DNA of 64,000 bases from Lunularia cruciata. Its lineage: Eukaryota; Streptophyta; Marchantiopsida; Lunulariales; Lunulariaceae. Where the stretch lies: assembly GCA_948567375.1 (NCBI GenBank), contig OX419757.1, forward strand, positions 73,291,836 to 73,355,835, in the 5' to 3' direction. How positions within the stretch are numbered: position 1 is the first letter of the stretch; each line of letters starts with the position of its first letter. The notes beneath the pieces are model-generated. The model was not told the origin of the DNA. It saw only the letters and a program-made list of their open reading frames with translations, and ran no database searches. The position numbers and the translations under genes are program-made. Positions 1 through 13,400 of the stretch are shown here, piece after piece.

Positions 1-1485
1 TGCACTGCAGCAGTTTGTCATTAACGCTGTCAGTGACCTCAAAATCTCTGCTTGAGATTTTTCCACTTTGTCTGAAAGGTATTGATGAAGTGTATTTCTA
101 TGCTTATATTGTAGATCCGCATCTGCTGCAAAACTGTAAGTATGATGAAAAGAAGCCTAAAACCCACACTGTGTCTCTCATCGATGTTTATGAATAATGT
201 TCGAAAACAGTTCAAGATTTCAGAAAGAGACCTCTGCAGAAGCATGTTCGGAAATAACGTTCCAAAACTTACCAAAAGTCCAAACAAACACCGATTAGGA
301 CTTCTCCATATAACTGCATTTCCCTTAGTTCAATTCTCTGCATTATGCTTAGCCTATGTCCTATAATTATAGTCAAAGAAGTGTCATTCAAGATCAAAGA
401 CAATCCAAATGCGTCTCATTCATAGATCGAGAGGGTAGTTCAGAGGACGTCAACTCTAAGATAAAGTGGCGTGTTGTTTGTATTTGCCGTCAAATTATCA
501 AGTTGGTGCAATTGCCAAATATCACCTCAACCTGCTCCGATCTTAAAGATATTTTCAAGAACATCAAGCGATACGAATTTAAAATGACTTACAATTGAGC
601 AACAGTTGCGTAGCCTAATGATATTTGAGTAGAATGAGCGTAAGTCCTTCAAGTCGTTTACTAAAGTTTAATCTCCAGACTTCTTAAACCTACAATTAAG
701 GAATGAGATGGTAGTGCCATGACCACTGATTTGCGTTGCAGGTGAGGCATCTGCTTCTTGATATAATTAGATATAGAGTGATAGTTGTCTACTTCGGAAA
801 TCAGCTTCAATCGTTCAATCAAGTTCCCCATAATTTGATTATGAAGTGACCACTGTAAAGTGAACCTATTGCAGACAATGAAAATATCAGATACCCCTCG
901 TTCTCCTCACTAACTGCAAGATGTTTGGTGAGGGAGCACACAGCATTTTCCCGTGACGAATACACAGTAAAGGCTCCAAAGGACTGGCATTTAACACAGT
1001 ATATAATGAAAATCAATCATAATGTCAGGAAGGGATAGTGTTATTCTCTTTTAGTCCTTCGGCTACAGTGATAAGAAAATGCTGCGTAGTAGGTGATTGC
1101 TGGATTCGAGAGCAGTATGTGTTGTCTCAGCCGCACAAACGATGTTGGAAATGTGACGATCATGATCCTTGTGACTGCGGTTATTTGGACTGAGGCACTT
1201 CACAGTACTAGCTATTGCACACGCAACCTACAAGCCATATGTGCTGAGACATTCGCATTTAATTATAAGCATCAATTATTGACAAGAAGTAAGAAATTTA
1301 TCATAAAACCTATTATTCCAGTGAGAAAATAGAACCATAAAAATACCTACATAATGAGGTTCGACCACTAGTAAACATTTGCTGATAAAATACTGTGCAG
1401 TAACTTCGATTGCTTTTGATGTGAGAAATTATAAAAGTGACATGTGAGATGCACTTTCCATAAAAAGGTTACAACAGTTTAAGTT
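1..1485. other. Intergenic, no gene seen
   Basis: Only short unrelated open frames occur on either strand. None shows a recognisable domain, and I see no convincing exon series, tRNA or repeat. Confidence 0.5.
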
Positions 1486-1853
1486 TGGAAAGATAGTACT
1501 GCCCCTGTACAAAGCAAAATAAACTCACAAACCAACGCAAAGAGCCACGGGCCTTCAACACTCCTGAGCGCCCCTTTTTGGGATTTCTTTTCTCTCAATT
1601 GCTTACGGAAAATACAACTTAGCCTAGTGAGCGCTGAGTCTTGGCTCGTATATATAGGGGAGTGTTCTTTCTTAAGTACTCAGATCCTACCGACATCCAT
1701 CAGTCCTGAGGGACTGATGGATATACATGTAGGTATTATGCCTCAGGGCTGATTATTTACAGATTATACTAGTTTCTTAGTACTTATTATTTTACAAGGG
1801 CACTCTAGACAGATGTTCACTGGAATATTTTGTTCCTCAATACTTCTCCTCAG
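1486..1853 (-). repeat. Left LTR-like repeat of the Copia fossil
   Basis: It begins TGGAAAGATAGTACTG and matches the right copy through the CACAAACC region, the 'CAACACTCC' block, a TATATATAG stretch, 'GAGTGTTCTT' and 'AGTACTCAGAT'. The end is approximate. It holds a 28-bp palindrome at 1695-1722 (12-bp arms, ATCCATCAGTCC and its complement). Confidence 0.55.
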
Positions 1854-2329
1854 CGAATGAACTCTTTGATAAAGCGCTAATTGATTGCACCAAAATGTAC
1901 GGTGAGAATTAAATTTAAGTGAGAATATTTCCTATCATATCTTTTGTACTGGTAGTATTCTCAATATATTCTTATTTATAATATTATTATTATTATTATA
2001 ATATTCCACACTTTATTTTTTCCCTCACAATAACAGAAACTTATTTCTGTATGCCTTGTTTTTGAGTGATAAACTGGATATTTTTTATTAGAGCAAGACA
2101 TGCTTTAATGCTTTAATGATTTTCCGCCATCATTAAAGTCAGTTTGCACTCGTAAAATAAGTATGAAGAGAAATATCCTCGTTAGTAACTTGACTGAGCC
2201 CTAAATTCAACCTCAGATATATGTATAAATAAATATAATATAAAGGTTATCGTGATCGGTTATATCAGCCAATTTATGGCTCTTCCTCCTAATATAAGTA
2301 TATACCCTGAGTGAAAGCCATAAAAAACC

Positions 2330-2910
2330 TCATCTTGACTTTGCCTTTTGAGTCTTCATATGAATCATCACTTCCTCATATAAAAGCTTTGAGCACACAT
2401 ACTCCATACCATCATGAGTGTCCAACACAGTGGAAATATAATTATAACTTTCAAGAAGGGTATCCAAGAGTTTCATAATAGCCTCTTTCTCATCAAAAAG
2501 TCCAGCAGAAGTGAAGTCACTTAAGATCAATTTGAAAATCGGAAGATAATTCTCGAGAGTCTTTCCTTACTGTGAATCAATATTGTAATATTCATACTCC
2601 CACTTTATTTACTATAATATTATATCACTTTAATAGTATGAAATTTGATGTCTTTGCTCGAATAAACAACTCAGATTTGGATTAACAAAGTTAATAATAA
2701 GAAATTGAAGAAGTGATTTATTGTTCTTAACCTCAAATGCTTTGATTTCTTCATCCTCTCCGTACCCTCCATTGTTTTCTCACCTATTACTATGGACAGA
2801 AGATCCTCCCACTGAAAATGAATCTCTAGAAAATAGGTATCCATGGTAATCTTCACATTAAGTAATTATTAGCATCTAACTTCTCAAGGGCGGGAAATTT
2901 GTGTGGGATC
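2330..2910 (-). mobile_element. Copia gag remnant
   Basis: Two minus-strand stretches (about 2671-2910 and 2330-2530) match the pattern of plant Copia gag (UBN2-type) proteins: the N-terminal substrate-like 'LDANNY..W' opening, then the helix-rich segment ending in 'KLLYEE'. The gag is broken. I assigned it from memory of the family pattern, not from a search. Confidence 0.6.
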
Positions 2911-2919
2911 ATAACCTTT

Positions 2920-3325
2920 TGAAAGGTAGCACTGTCCATTTACAAAGAAAAATAATTAACTCACAAACCCAATACAAAGAGCTTGTATACAAGCAGAGCC
3001 CGGGGGTTTCAACACTCCAGGGTATTTCCTTTTCACTCAACTTGTATCCGGGAAGTAAAAGTTAACTTCGTGACAACCCTGAATCTTGGCTGATGTATAG
3101 ATATATACAGCTACTGGAGTGTTCTTCATCATCAGTACTCAGATACTAGATACATCAGTCTCTTAGGACTCATTATTCACAGTTACATCAGTTTCTTAAG
3201 AAGGCTTATTGCAAGGTTACATCGTTCTCGTTGGACAGGATCAGAAGACAGAAGTCATGCTGAGCTCCTTCCTCAGTCACTCTAGACTGGAATAGTTGAT
3301 TCCTCAGTATTTACATCTTTACATC
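2920..3325 (-). repeat. Right LTR-like repeat of the Copia fossil
   Basis: It begins TGAAAGGTAGCACTG and aligns along its length with 1486-1853. It lies on the gag side and so would be the 5' LTR of a minus-strand element. The outer border near 3325 is uncertain. Confidence 0.55.
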
Positions 3326-6300
3326 TCAAGAGAATCTATCTACGCTCTGGTCTTTGCTTCAGGAAGATCAAGCACACGAAGATCCAGCACGTTTTGTCGT
3401 AATGGTTGTCTATTCTCTCCTTGCGGAATTCGAAACCAATGACTGGGGTAGGTTGGGTCACTTATCTATTCATAAGGAATATATACTTGTCAATGACTGG
3501 TCGCGATTGTGGACTCCGAGATATAAAGAGAGAGGGGAGAGGGAGAGAACAACAGAGTGAACTTTATTACTTCGTAGATCTGTAGAGGCTAACCCTTAGC
3601 CTATTCTGTTGAACCCGAGGAAACTGCTTATCACGTTACATACACTGGACATTCGTGACGGATGCACAAGTCGTATTCCAAGCACGATGTCTTAGTGTTC
3701 AACGAGGGCAGCTACCTCCCGAGCGAAAAAGCATGTCTGCGTCTCCTCCTGCAAATTCAGATACTTAATACTCTGGTTGGGGAGAAGCAGTACATCCGTT
3801 GATTCCGGAAAAGATCCATCTTGATCGCATGTCCTTAGTAGTCGTGCTGCATGTCACTTTTCTCCATAAAACATGATCACGACAACGATGTCTCGGTTGC
3901 CAGAGAAAGCTTCCTGCTGTATGGCTTTTTCCGCTCGACACCTACTGAGTCCCGGCTGCTTCAAATCAGGAGAAAGAATTGTAACCTCCGATGATACAGG
4001 ATGTATATAGCAGTTACAGAAAATGCGATTTTCTGTTCTGCACAGTGACCATGCTAACTCGGGGACAGATATACAGAATCACACCGGCACTTTTAAGTTC
4101 GAATTCCATTTTGCTCTTTTATGGTAGGACATAGTAGCATCTGACTCTTGTTGAGCCCAAAAGCCCAAAAAGCCCCTTTCCTTGGGAGCGATCTTGAATG
4201 CAAATATAGGACCAGTTCCACACCCGGAGAGGGAGACTGGAAGCTCTTGATTTGAACGCAAACTCCCACAATAGTCCATCAACAGAGCGGCCACATTCCC
4301 CAACAAAATTCCACCGCTCTCTGGCTACGTGCAGCTAGACATATTCCTGATGGAGATGTCCCGTTGTGATAAATATAATAACCTTGAAGATCAAATCGGG
4401 AAGGGCAGGCTGAACTGTAGACGCTAGGACAAGGTTTTTAAGTAGGGTTGCTAGTCCTCATGTGCTTGCAAAGTTCAAGTGCCCAGTACTTGTCACTATC
4501 ATCATTCTCTGATTTTGACCGCAAGCCTCCTCTCTTTCCGTGAGTGTCTTGTACTTGCAAGTTGCAATGCTGAGAATATATGCACCCGAAAACTTGTTTC
4601 CTGAAGTTGGCTTTGTCCTGGTTGAGAGGTATTCTGGACTTAAAAGGCTACGATGAACAGGTCCCGGTACAGTTAGACTCCAGTACGCCTGGCAGTACAG
4701 GGACATTAGACTTCAATAATTTACTAATAGAGAAGCTCACTCGGAAGCTTCTGAATCAGTTGATTGATTGATTACTTGGACGAAATGAGTGATTTGAAAC
4801 CGTTGGATTTTGTCCAAATTGCAACTCTTGCGATTGTAAGAGCGTATAGGATATCCACACTGAACATAAAAGCCTTCAAATCAGTATCTAGAGTTGTTTC
4901 ATAATCCACTTCTCAAAGAATTTAGTTGTTTGGAACTCTTTTAGTTCAGGGCGGGGGATAAGTGTCAGCTGAGTGAAGGACTTTACTCAGCTGATAGTCT
5001 CAAACGAATCATGATCTAATTCTTGGCGTGCAACTATGGCCAACTTAACGACAGATATCGCTTGAATTCTATATATTTTCGTCAGAACCAATCAACCAAT
5101 TGTAGTTCAAACTTCTCGTCAGAGCAGAAGCCACGTTGTTTACATTTCAAGTGGTTTCAACACAATCTCAAGTTGCCTGAATATATACGCATATTTGATT
5201 GAAAGGCCCAGGAATTTGTGATGACTTCCCACAACCTAACTGCTCACAATTCTTCACCTTTAATATCGCATATCTTGGTGTGGATGGTTCGGTTTCTAAT
5301 TACAGTAGATTCGGAGTAGCAGGGATGGTCTCTTGGCTCTGCCAAACTCTTCCAGCTATAGGGTAGGAAGTAAAGCCTGACTGAGCGATGATGTTTGGTG
5401 TTCGCTGAGTTGGAAACAAACAAAAACTATATTGCATCTACAGGCCTGTCATTACTGGAGCGTCCTGACCAACCAGGCTCACGTGTTGGGAATTCATGAA
5501 GAGTAGCTCTAGAAATTTACAAGAATCTTACTGCCGGAAGGACCAATATGGGAAGCTTGAAAGAACGTACAGTATCACAAATTGGCCCTCTCCGGTGCCG
5601 ACTATCTTTGTGTTGACAGGATCCGCCAAAGTTGAAGAGTAAGCAGTCATCTGAAGCAATGTATCAATCAGATTTAGCGACAGAAGCAAGAAGAAGCAAG
5701 CGAGCGCCGAGGTACAGTAGACGATGACAATGTGGAGAGATAAACCTCAATTGGAGAACCTTTGCATGACTCTGACAAAGGATGTTTGTCTCTAATCTGA
5801 GAGACAGAAAGAACATAATAAGATATGAATATAATCTCCTGTGGCACGGAGTCACATGCAAATACGTCCTAGAAGCTAACCTTTGCTCAAGCATAATTGC
5901 TGTACATTTCTATATATGATGTGAGAAGTTTGTTTGTTATGTGGAGAAGCACTTGGTCTGCTTTGTTTACAGTGCATGGACCTTATTAGGGAGGGAGGTA
6001 AACTGGTTGTTAGAGATACAAATTACAATCTCCATATGATTTAGTCCCGATCGGAACTACAGAAACATGCTTAGCAAGTACATTAAATCTCTCACCTTGA
6101 AGATCCACTGAGGCCTCAGTGTGAACTTGTTTTGGACGCATCAAATGTAAGAGAAGCGCAAATCATGTTTTCAGTGATCACAACTAGAGGACTATCGCTA
6201 GTCAAGGAAGATTTGCTGATTGCGTTCCACTACGCTCATATTTTACTGGACCTGGCGTCAAGACCTAGCTACCTGAGGCAGGGAAGTGGGCTGTGCTGGA

Positions 6301-8086
6301 CTGCTTATCAATAATTGGGTTCAGAGGTGAGTTTAGAGCTGATCATAAAACTGAGAATACAAAAAAGTATTAGTAAAAGAGAAGGTCCTGGTCGTTCGTG
6401 GCGACAAGTAGAGGTTCCGGAGCTCCTTTTTGTGGCAAGAGGGAGAAGGAGCACATTGATCTTTGGCAGAAATGAAAGGACTCTTGTGGTGTAGACGAAT
6501 AAGTGATGTTTAAAATATTCAGAAGCGGACCTTGCCTTCGAAGAGAGAGAACGGAGAGAGAGAGAGATGATCTGAAATTCTGTGGTGGAAATGAAAGGAG
6601 ATGTACCTAATACGCGCGTTTCGGAGCAGTCAGGCTGCAGAAAGGGAAGCAAGGGAGGAGGAGGGGAGCAGACATGAAAGGAAAGGGAGATCGGATGCAA
6701 ATCTTCCCTTTCCTTTCTACAAAACACTGTGCACAGGAATGGACAAAACCATGGATGGTGGGACGTCTATTCCGCAACTATTCTCTATGGCACGCATAGT
6801 GTCATTGGCTGTTGTAGTAGTCGATGCACCGACTTACAAGAGTTCTCTTGGTAATTGCAATTGTTGACTCGGGCCTTGACATGGGCCACTAGCGGGGAGG
6901 AGTTGTATTCTGGGTAGCTAACAACCCAGAATTCGTTTTGAAGAAGTAGGAAAGGAAGCTAGCCTAGGTATATGCAACTAATAGGAGATTCTGAAGCAGT
7001 AGCAATCTACAGTAGTATTGCTCGTAAAGTCTGTCAAATGTGGTCAGAACAGCGGTGAATTAAGCTAGGGCCGTTTGTCTCATCCTATCTTCCTCTGAAT
7101 GTGAAGAGATCTCATTTCCTAAATTCAACTCGCTCCCATTGGATTAACTCTTGCGTCAGATTAACTTTCGTGTAACACACCAGTTACGAATATATTCATC
7201 ATTGCTGTTTGACTAATCGAAAAATTCTTTCGGGTTCTGGAGGCGGGGATAATCCGGTGGCAAGGTGTACGAACAGCACGGATTAGTCCTGTTCTCGTCG
7301 CCTTATGGCACGATTCCTCCGAATGTACCCAGGTTCCCAGTTTCGAGGAGACTGATGTATTCATTGCATACTGCGATTCATGTGGTCTTATTAAATTCAT
7401 TCTTCACGAATGGTATCATGCCAGAGAGATGTCATCATCCACTTCAGCAGTTCACAACAAGGGCCCTTTAATTTCGGTGTTTGAAGTTATATTTAGCGAA
7501 TTCAAGAATTCAGCGTCTATGAGCGAAACAACTGTACACTATGGAGTCGCTCTCACACTAACAGATTCAACCCCATCCTCACCATCAGATCCAATCTGCG
7601 TTAGAGGTTCCGAGGTCTCTGAGAGCATCGATTCACTTCTGAGTTTCCGTGCCATATGGAATCTTCCCCAAATTCTTGAATAGAAGCTGTGCAGCGCAGA
7701 ATCTGAATTCGAAACCGTCACTGTAGAGAGAGATAGCGACGTTCAGCAGATTTAAAGCTGCGGGCTGCTCAAACAACAGCAACACAAACTTTTTCGTGAC
7801 TCGCCAAGTGATTGCACATTGTAGTGTTACTACAAAGTGGCTGCGCCCCAAGAGCGTCTGGTTCGTGTGTTCGGCACAGAAGCATTTGACGAGGTTAAGA
7901 GGACCCAAATCCCCCTCACAGTACTCGAAACTCGCAGGGGTGCTGTTGTATTAGAACCCAAGGACAGCTGCTGTTATATTCGAGCCCAAAACTGTAGCAG
8001 CAGAAGAGAGCTGAAGCGATTCTGCTCTCACAAATTTGAATTTTGGAAGCAAACATCATCCTTGATCAGGGGCTTCTGCAGTTCAA
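3326..8086. other. Intergenic, no gene supported
   Basis: Several short open frames occur, including 139 codons at 6308-6727 (-) and 75 codons at 4079-4306 (-). None has a recognisable domain. The 6.3-6.7 kb one is a serine/leucine/proline-rich translation of a GA/CT-biased stretch. The last few hundred bases presumably hold the promoter and 5' UTR of the first UGT, but I cannot place a TATA box with confidence. Confidence 0.4.
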
Positions 8087-10406
8087 ATGGCTATCATGGA
8101 GCGCCACCGTCGAGCACACATTCTTCTGGTTCCACTGTCAGCCATAGGCCACTTTCAGCCCATTCTCCACATCCTTTACTATCTGGTTGATGAGCGCTAT
8201 AACGACGTTGTGGTGACGGTGATAGCCAACAAGCAACGCATAGAGGAAGTTTCGAAACTTCAGAAGAGGGGCGACTTCGAAGGGGTTGATTTAAGGCTGG
8301 AAGAAGTCTTTGGCGAAATCCCCTCTTTTCCTGATCCTTGCTTTCCCCAGCGGGCAAATGCCATCAGTCAGGCTATGGAACGAGACTTCGAACCCGTCAG
8401 GAGAAGGTTGATCAAAGAGAAGAATGCATTCGAAGCACCAACGGCTATTGTGGGAGACATGCTGTTCGACTGGCTTGTGGTTAGTACCACAAACTCTTCG
8501 CGCTTATGACAATACAGAGTCCTTTGCTCAAACGCATCTCAAGCGCCGTTCCGAACAGCTACGAATTTACAAGTTCCCTCGTGCATTTAGTATCAGCGTA
8601 TTCGATTTTAATCCAGACTTCAAGTCTGAGGTAACTTATCTGAAATAACTAATCGTGACGCAACCTTGGATATAGCTGAGCTAGCTCACGTAAGTGTAGA
8701 AACTAGCAACAGAATGGACTGCTAGTAGCTGCAGGCGGTTACGTGGTCTAATAGGTTAAAACTGGCTTCTGTTTGATGTTTCAGGACTTGGCAGCAGAGC
8801 TAAGAATTTCTTGGTTTCCGTTGTATTCAACTGGGCCGTCCTTCGCTACTTCGGTAATTGAATTGCCATATTTGATACGCAATGGACTGACACACCGAAA
8901 TCCTGAGAAGACCAACACCTCCATCCCACTTTCTGGTCTCTCATTTGGTCGCGTTCGGGACATGACACCCGAAATCTTTGAGTATTCAGAGTATTTTGCA
9001 CTCCACTTCGAGAATATGAAAAGATCGACTGCTCTCTTGATGAATACTGCCGAAGAACTGGATGAGCAAGGTGGCTCGGTGGTAGCTCTTCGCGAACGTC
9101 TCGAGCAAATGGCTAATGCTGAAAGATTCCAGGTAAAAACTGTGGCTCATGATGAATAATTTGCATCGAGGGAATCAGTAAAAGTCACATGCTTATGTTT
9201 ACATGTAAGCTTGTATCTGTTTAGTTCCTCGAAGGGAAACTAGCACAGTATGTTTACTTTTAAACGTAGGGAGTTTCTTCCACGTGAAACTGGCTGTTTT
9301 CTGTGGTGAAGATTGCGTACAGCTATCGACTTTGGATTGCATATTGACGATTATGTATCTCCTAGAAATTGACCAGGAATGGCCCGGAGCGCATTGCGCG
9401 ATTTACTTACATATGCATGTATTCCGTATCTTTGTGGACACAGGCACCAAGAGTTCTATGTATCGGCCCGATGATTCGAATGCCAGGATTCACAAGTCAG
9501 AATGAACCAATCAAGAAGTTCACAGTACCTTCGAGTTCACCTTGTTTGCAGTGGTTGAGTTCTAAATCAACGTCGTCAGTGCTTTACATATGTTTCGGGA
9601 GTCACGCAAACATCACCCCAGAGGGTATGTTGGAGCTGGCATACGGACTTGAAGCCAGCAAAGTGCCCTTCTTGTGGGTTCTGAGGGTGAAACATCCTCA
9701 CACCATTTCATCGGTCCTTCCACCGGAATTCGAAGCCCGAATGCAAGCCTCAGGGCAAGGCTTCATTGAGAAAGGCTGGGCCCCGCAGTGGCAAATCCTA
9801 AGGCACTCGTCCACTGGTGGATTCCTGTCTCACTGCGGATGGAACTCGACTATGGAAGGCATCTGTGCGGGTGTACCATTTATCACGTGGCCCTTGAATG
9901 CTGATCAGCCTTTGAATGCAAGGTCAGTACAGGTTCCTCCCTACCAATAGCTGTATCTCTGCCTAGAGCTTCCGGATTCCTAGTTGTACTGATTGCGCAA
10001 AACATCGATTGTATTTCTCTCATCCAGCCCTACACGCCAATTTTAAGTGAGAAAGAAACAGCTCACACATGATTCAGCTGTCGATCGACAAACTGTTTCG
10101 GGATTCGAACTGCAGTGTTAACTAACCTTCTACTTGGGAAATTTCAGGTTTATTTCAGATGGAGTGAAGGTGGGAATACCTGTATCACTGAAGGACACAG
10201 AAGAAGACTACATTGTTGTTTCGAGGGGCGAGGTGGAGACTGCTGTGAGGCAAGTGATGTTTGAAGAGAAAAGGCGCGAGCTATGGAAAAATGTTCAAAG
10301 GTTGAAGAAGTTAACAACAGCATCTGTAACAGAAGGCCACTCTTCATACGAGACTTTGCACGCATTCCTCAGGGAAATCACGACCGTTTTACCTCAGCTT
10401 AGATAA
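8087..10406 (+). CDS. UDP-glycosyltransferase (family 1, PSPG box), 4 exons
   Basis: Predicted exons are 8087-8479, 8785-9132, 9444-9922 and 10148-10406. All introns are GT-AG, with phases 0, 0 and 2, giving 492 residues, normal for a plant UGT. Such enzymes move a sugar from a UDP-sugar to a small acceptor in the cytosol. The N-terminal GT-B half has the expected catalytic His (GHFQP, about residue 22) and the partner Asp (GDMLFDW, about 124). The 44-residue PSPG donor-binding box runs from WAPQ to NADQ (about 359-402), with HCGW at positions 19-22 and a final DQ, which usually goes with UDP-glucose. Intron 3 falls just after the box. The ATG at 8096 is an alternative start. Acceptor and pathway cannot be told. 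It is a paralogue of the minus-strand UGT at 20.8-23.4 kb. Confidence 0.92.
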
Positions 10407-13400
10407 TATTGTGTCAGTTTCCAGGGAGCTTGTATTTGTACAGAATTTTAGAGGATTGAATACTTTAAAGATCTAGATAGAGATAGTAGCGGGATGAGAT
10501 TCATATGCGTCACTCTAGGACCAGGATACGTTTGAGATTGTGGCCGGCTATGACATGCAGTCAGAAGTTCTGAGGGTATGGAAGAGTGGCTACTAGTTCT
10601 CTTGCCGCGCCTCCTTGAGGCATTCATTGTACAATGTTTCGTTTCAAGTCCATGTACCCTCCGTCAGATAAGTATGAGATTTGAGCCTACTAGTTACCGT
10701 GCAGGGAGGATGCTCTGAGAGTCGGACTGTTGCTGTAGCTACTTCTGTTACGAACGCCTTCGCAAAGCATTTATTGGAAATTTCTGTTCATCAAGATCAG
10801 TATAGACATTTGTGTAGCATGTCAGTGTAATATCTGGCATTGACGATTCATTTACAACTTTCACTAATTCTGTTCGTTTCCAAATGATATCGGTGGGTGA
10901 CATAACCTCCTCTCATGCTACAAATGGAAGAAGACGCCCAGGAATCTGTTCCTATGAGATTAAAGTCTGATTTGTTTATTGAAACTCAGCCCTTATCACC
11001 AGTATGGATCATCGCTCCATGTCTCTGATCTACATGGTCATGAAACATTTCTGTGTACCGTACTGTCTAGAGCTAAACGTTGATAGCAGAAGTGGAAATC
11101 AATTTGCGACCAACAACAGCTTCCAGTCAAAACAAACTTCACACGAAGTATATATAAGACTGTAATTTGATCTGATCCGACCTCGGTTAGCAATCCCTAT
11201 GCATGAACTGCGTGTTGGATTTCTTCAACCTGTGACCATGAGCGATTCAGGTAGCTGCCTTTCATGTATATGTCACCAGTATATCCCAGACGGTGAACTA
11301 TCCGTATCTTTCCGCATAATATCATGCTGCAGCTACTCCTGTTCTCCTCTTAATCAACCCCACTAGCGATTTGATCGATCTTGAAGTTATTTGCATTCTT
11401 TGTTGAAAGCTTAAGTATAGTTATTACTATTTTCATGTATATTTTTCCCGCCAAGCAGCTCTCCTTCTGGTGCTCGTGTACCTACGATCCTGAACATCAC
11501 ATTGGCTTTGTTGGCTTCTAGTCATATTGTACTTTAGGAAATTCCCAGACGAGAATCAACGGATTCGGACCTGTTCTCAGAGCCTACCCGCTGCAGGTTC
11601 CAGGGCCTGAGTTTCCTTCAATTACTATGCTTACTAATACTTAAACCGTGACTGCTCACCAATGCACTGCATAATTCACAAATTAGTTTCTCGATCTGCG
11701 TGTGCCAGTGTGGGCCTGCGAATGATTGTAAGTTTGTATCCAGGGGAATGGTGAATTATATGTGATAGAAACGTGCTATCTTGTTAGGCATTCTAATAGG
11801 GATAAAAACCACTTTATAAGTTGATCGTATAATACTCAGTATCAGATACTTTGTGAAGGTTACCTTTGAGAGTACAGTGGTGTTCATACAGTGTTCACTG
11901 GCGTCCATTGTTTGGACCAAACACTTTGTCTGAGTGAAGCATATCTCTTTCACAAAGAGGAAGTGGGGTCACCGTTTTATATGACAGTTATTGGATTGAA
12001 CATATACCTTAAGGTTCCATCGAGAGAAGTCGGCAGCAGTGACATCCGTAATGATATATGATAAATGCTGATCTCCATAGCTCGTAGCTAGGGCTCGAGC
12101 TCCTTCCACTTACGTCACATTCTTCATGAGACCTATTCACTTTCGGTGTCCATTACGACGTCACCTTCTTTCCCTTTCATATCTGTCCAGGTACAGCGAG
12201 ACCAAAGCCTTCCAGTGTGCTAACTTGCATGACTGACAGCATATACAATTGGAGTACTGGACCCTACTCTTTCTCACGTGCAACCACTGATGGATCGAAA
12301 AGGAAACTCGTTACCTCATCCTCGATTACTGAGCTCTTTCTCTTTTTCTAAAAGTTCTTGGTCCAGGAATTTAAGCATTCTAAATTTTTTGTCTTCAAAC
12401 AGTGCTCAAGTCCTTCATTCGCTGATCACACATAGTGTGCTCCACCTGAAAGTCATCACAACCTTCGTAGCTAGGGTGGCATGAACAGGATAAGCTGCCA
12501 TAAGAACAAGAACATGTACCTTAAGGCCATTGAGCGCTTCCACCGAAATAATCCATGGACAACATTGGTCCTAGCCGATCTTGCCGCGAACTGAGAGGCT
12601 CTCATATGACATGTTTGTTGTAGGGTTGCTGTCGAAGTCACAAATCATCATCAGAAGTCTGAGTGTTCTCCTCCTTCCAAGCGGCATACTGTCAAGTACT
12701 GAGGTCAGTCTGCAGCTCCATTCAGTGCCCACCCCTGATTCACGACGAAATATTTGAATAACTCCATAAAGCCTGTAGTCTAACTAGATCTGTTTGCTCA
12801 GCAGTGACACAAACTCCGAAGTGGTAAGACTACGCACGACTGATATTGTGTGCTAATCGTGATTGGAGCCAAAAATACCAGGGAATGAGTGAATGAGGTC
12901 ATGTGCTATCTACTTGGACGACTCGATATGCAGCCTGATCATGAGATTTCCGATTCTTCTAAAGTGATTGATTCCACGGATCATCGGTTCCGAAAATCTC
13001 AAGATATTCGAGACATTCTCCGGTTATGCACGAGATCGTGTAATTTTTGGTTCTCTTCTATTCTATACGGCTATGCTACACATGAGATCATGTAAATACG
13101 TTCCGCGATGAAGTCTGGAATGATTGTTCCACGGCCTAACGTCGTGCATAGTTCTCTACGAAATATCTGAAACGCGAAATAGAACTATATACTCTTATAC
13201 CGAGACAGGCCATCAATCTTTCCATCAAAATGCTACGTGGCGCTGGCTATGTGGTCAAAGTACTATCCTGAACGACTCTGAGGCTAAATACGTCTACTCT
13301 AAATGTAAATCATAAATGGCGCGATGAACGAGTCGCACTCGATATACTATGGCTCCTAATATCGTAATGAAAGCCAAATTCTCTGGCATCGGAACATTCC

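Larger units (their letters stand above)
1486..3325 (-). mobile_element. Old Copia-like LTR retrotransposon fossil
   Basis: Two diverged direct repeats (about 1486-1853 and 2920-3325) flank about 1.07 kb. The interior encodes, on the minus strand, sequence like the Ty1/Copia gag N-terminal region. It contains a 'LDANNY'-type opening followed by 'MKITMDTYF', and further on 'LLDTLLESYNYIST' and 'EYVCSKLLYEE'. There is no room for a full pol, so the element is heavily reduced and broken. The repeats differ at many positions (by eye about a quarter), which makes this the oldest-looking LTR element in the window. No clear target duplication is left. Confidence 0.6.

Noticed and set aside
6308-6727. 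139-codon minus-strand frame
   Set aside because: It translates a GA/CT-biased stretch into Ser/Leu/Pro-rich sequence with no domain, and overlapping plus-strand frames are equally open. Likely compositional.
7837-8190. 117-codon plus frame overlapping the first UGT start
   Set aside because: It overlaps exon 1 of the UGT in another frame and has no domain. It may be an upstream ORF in the 5' UTR but is unlikely to be a separate gene.
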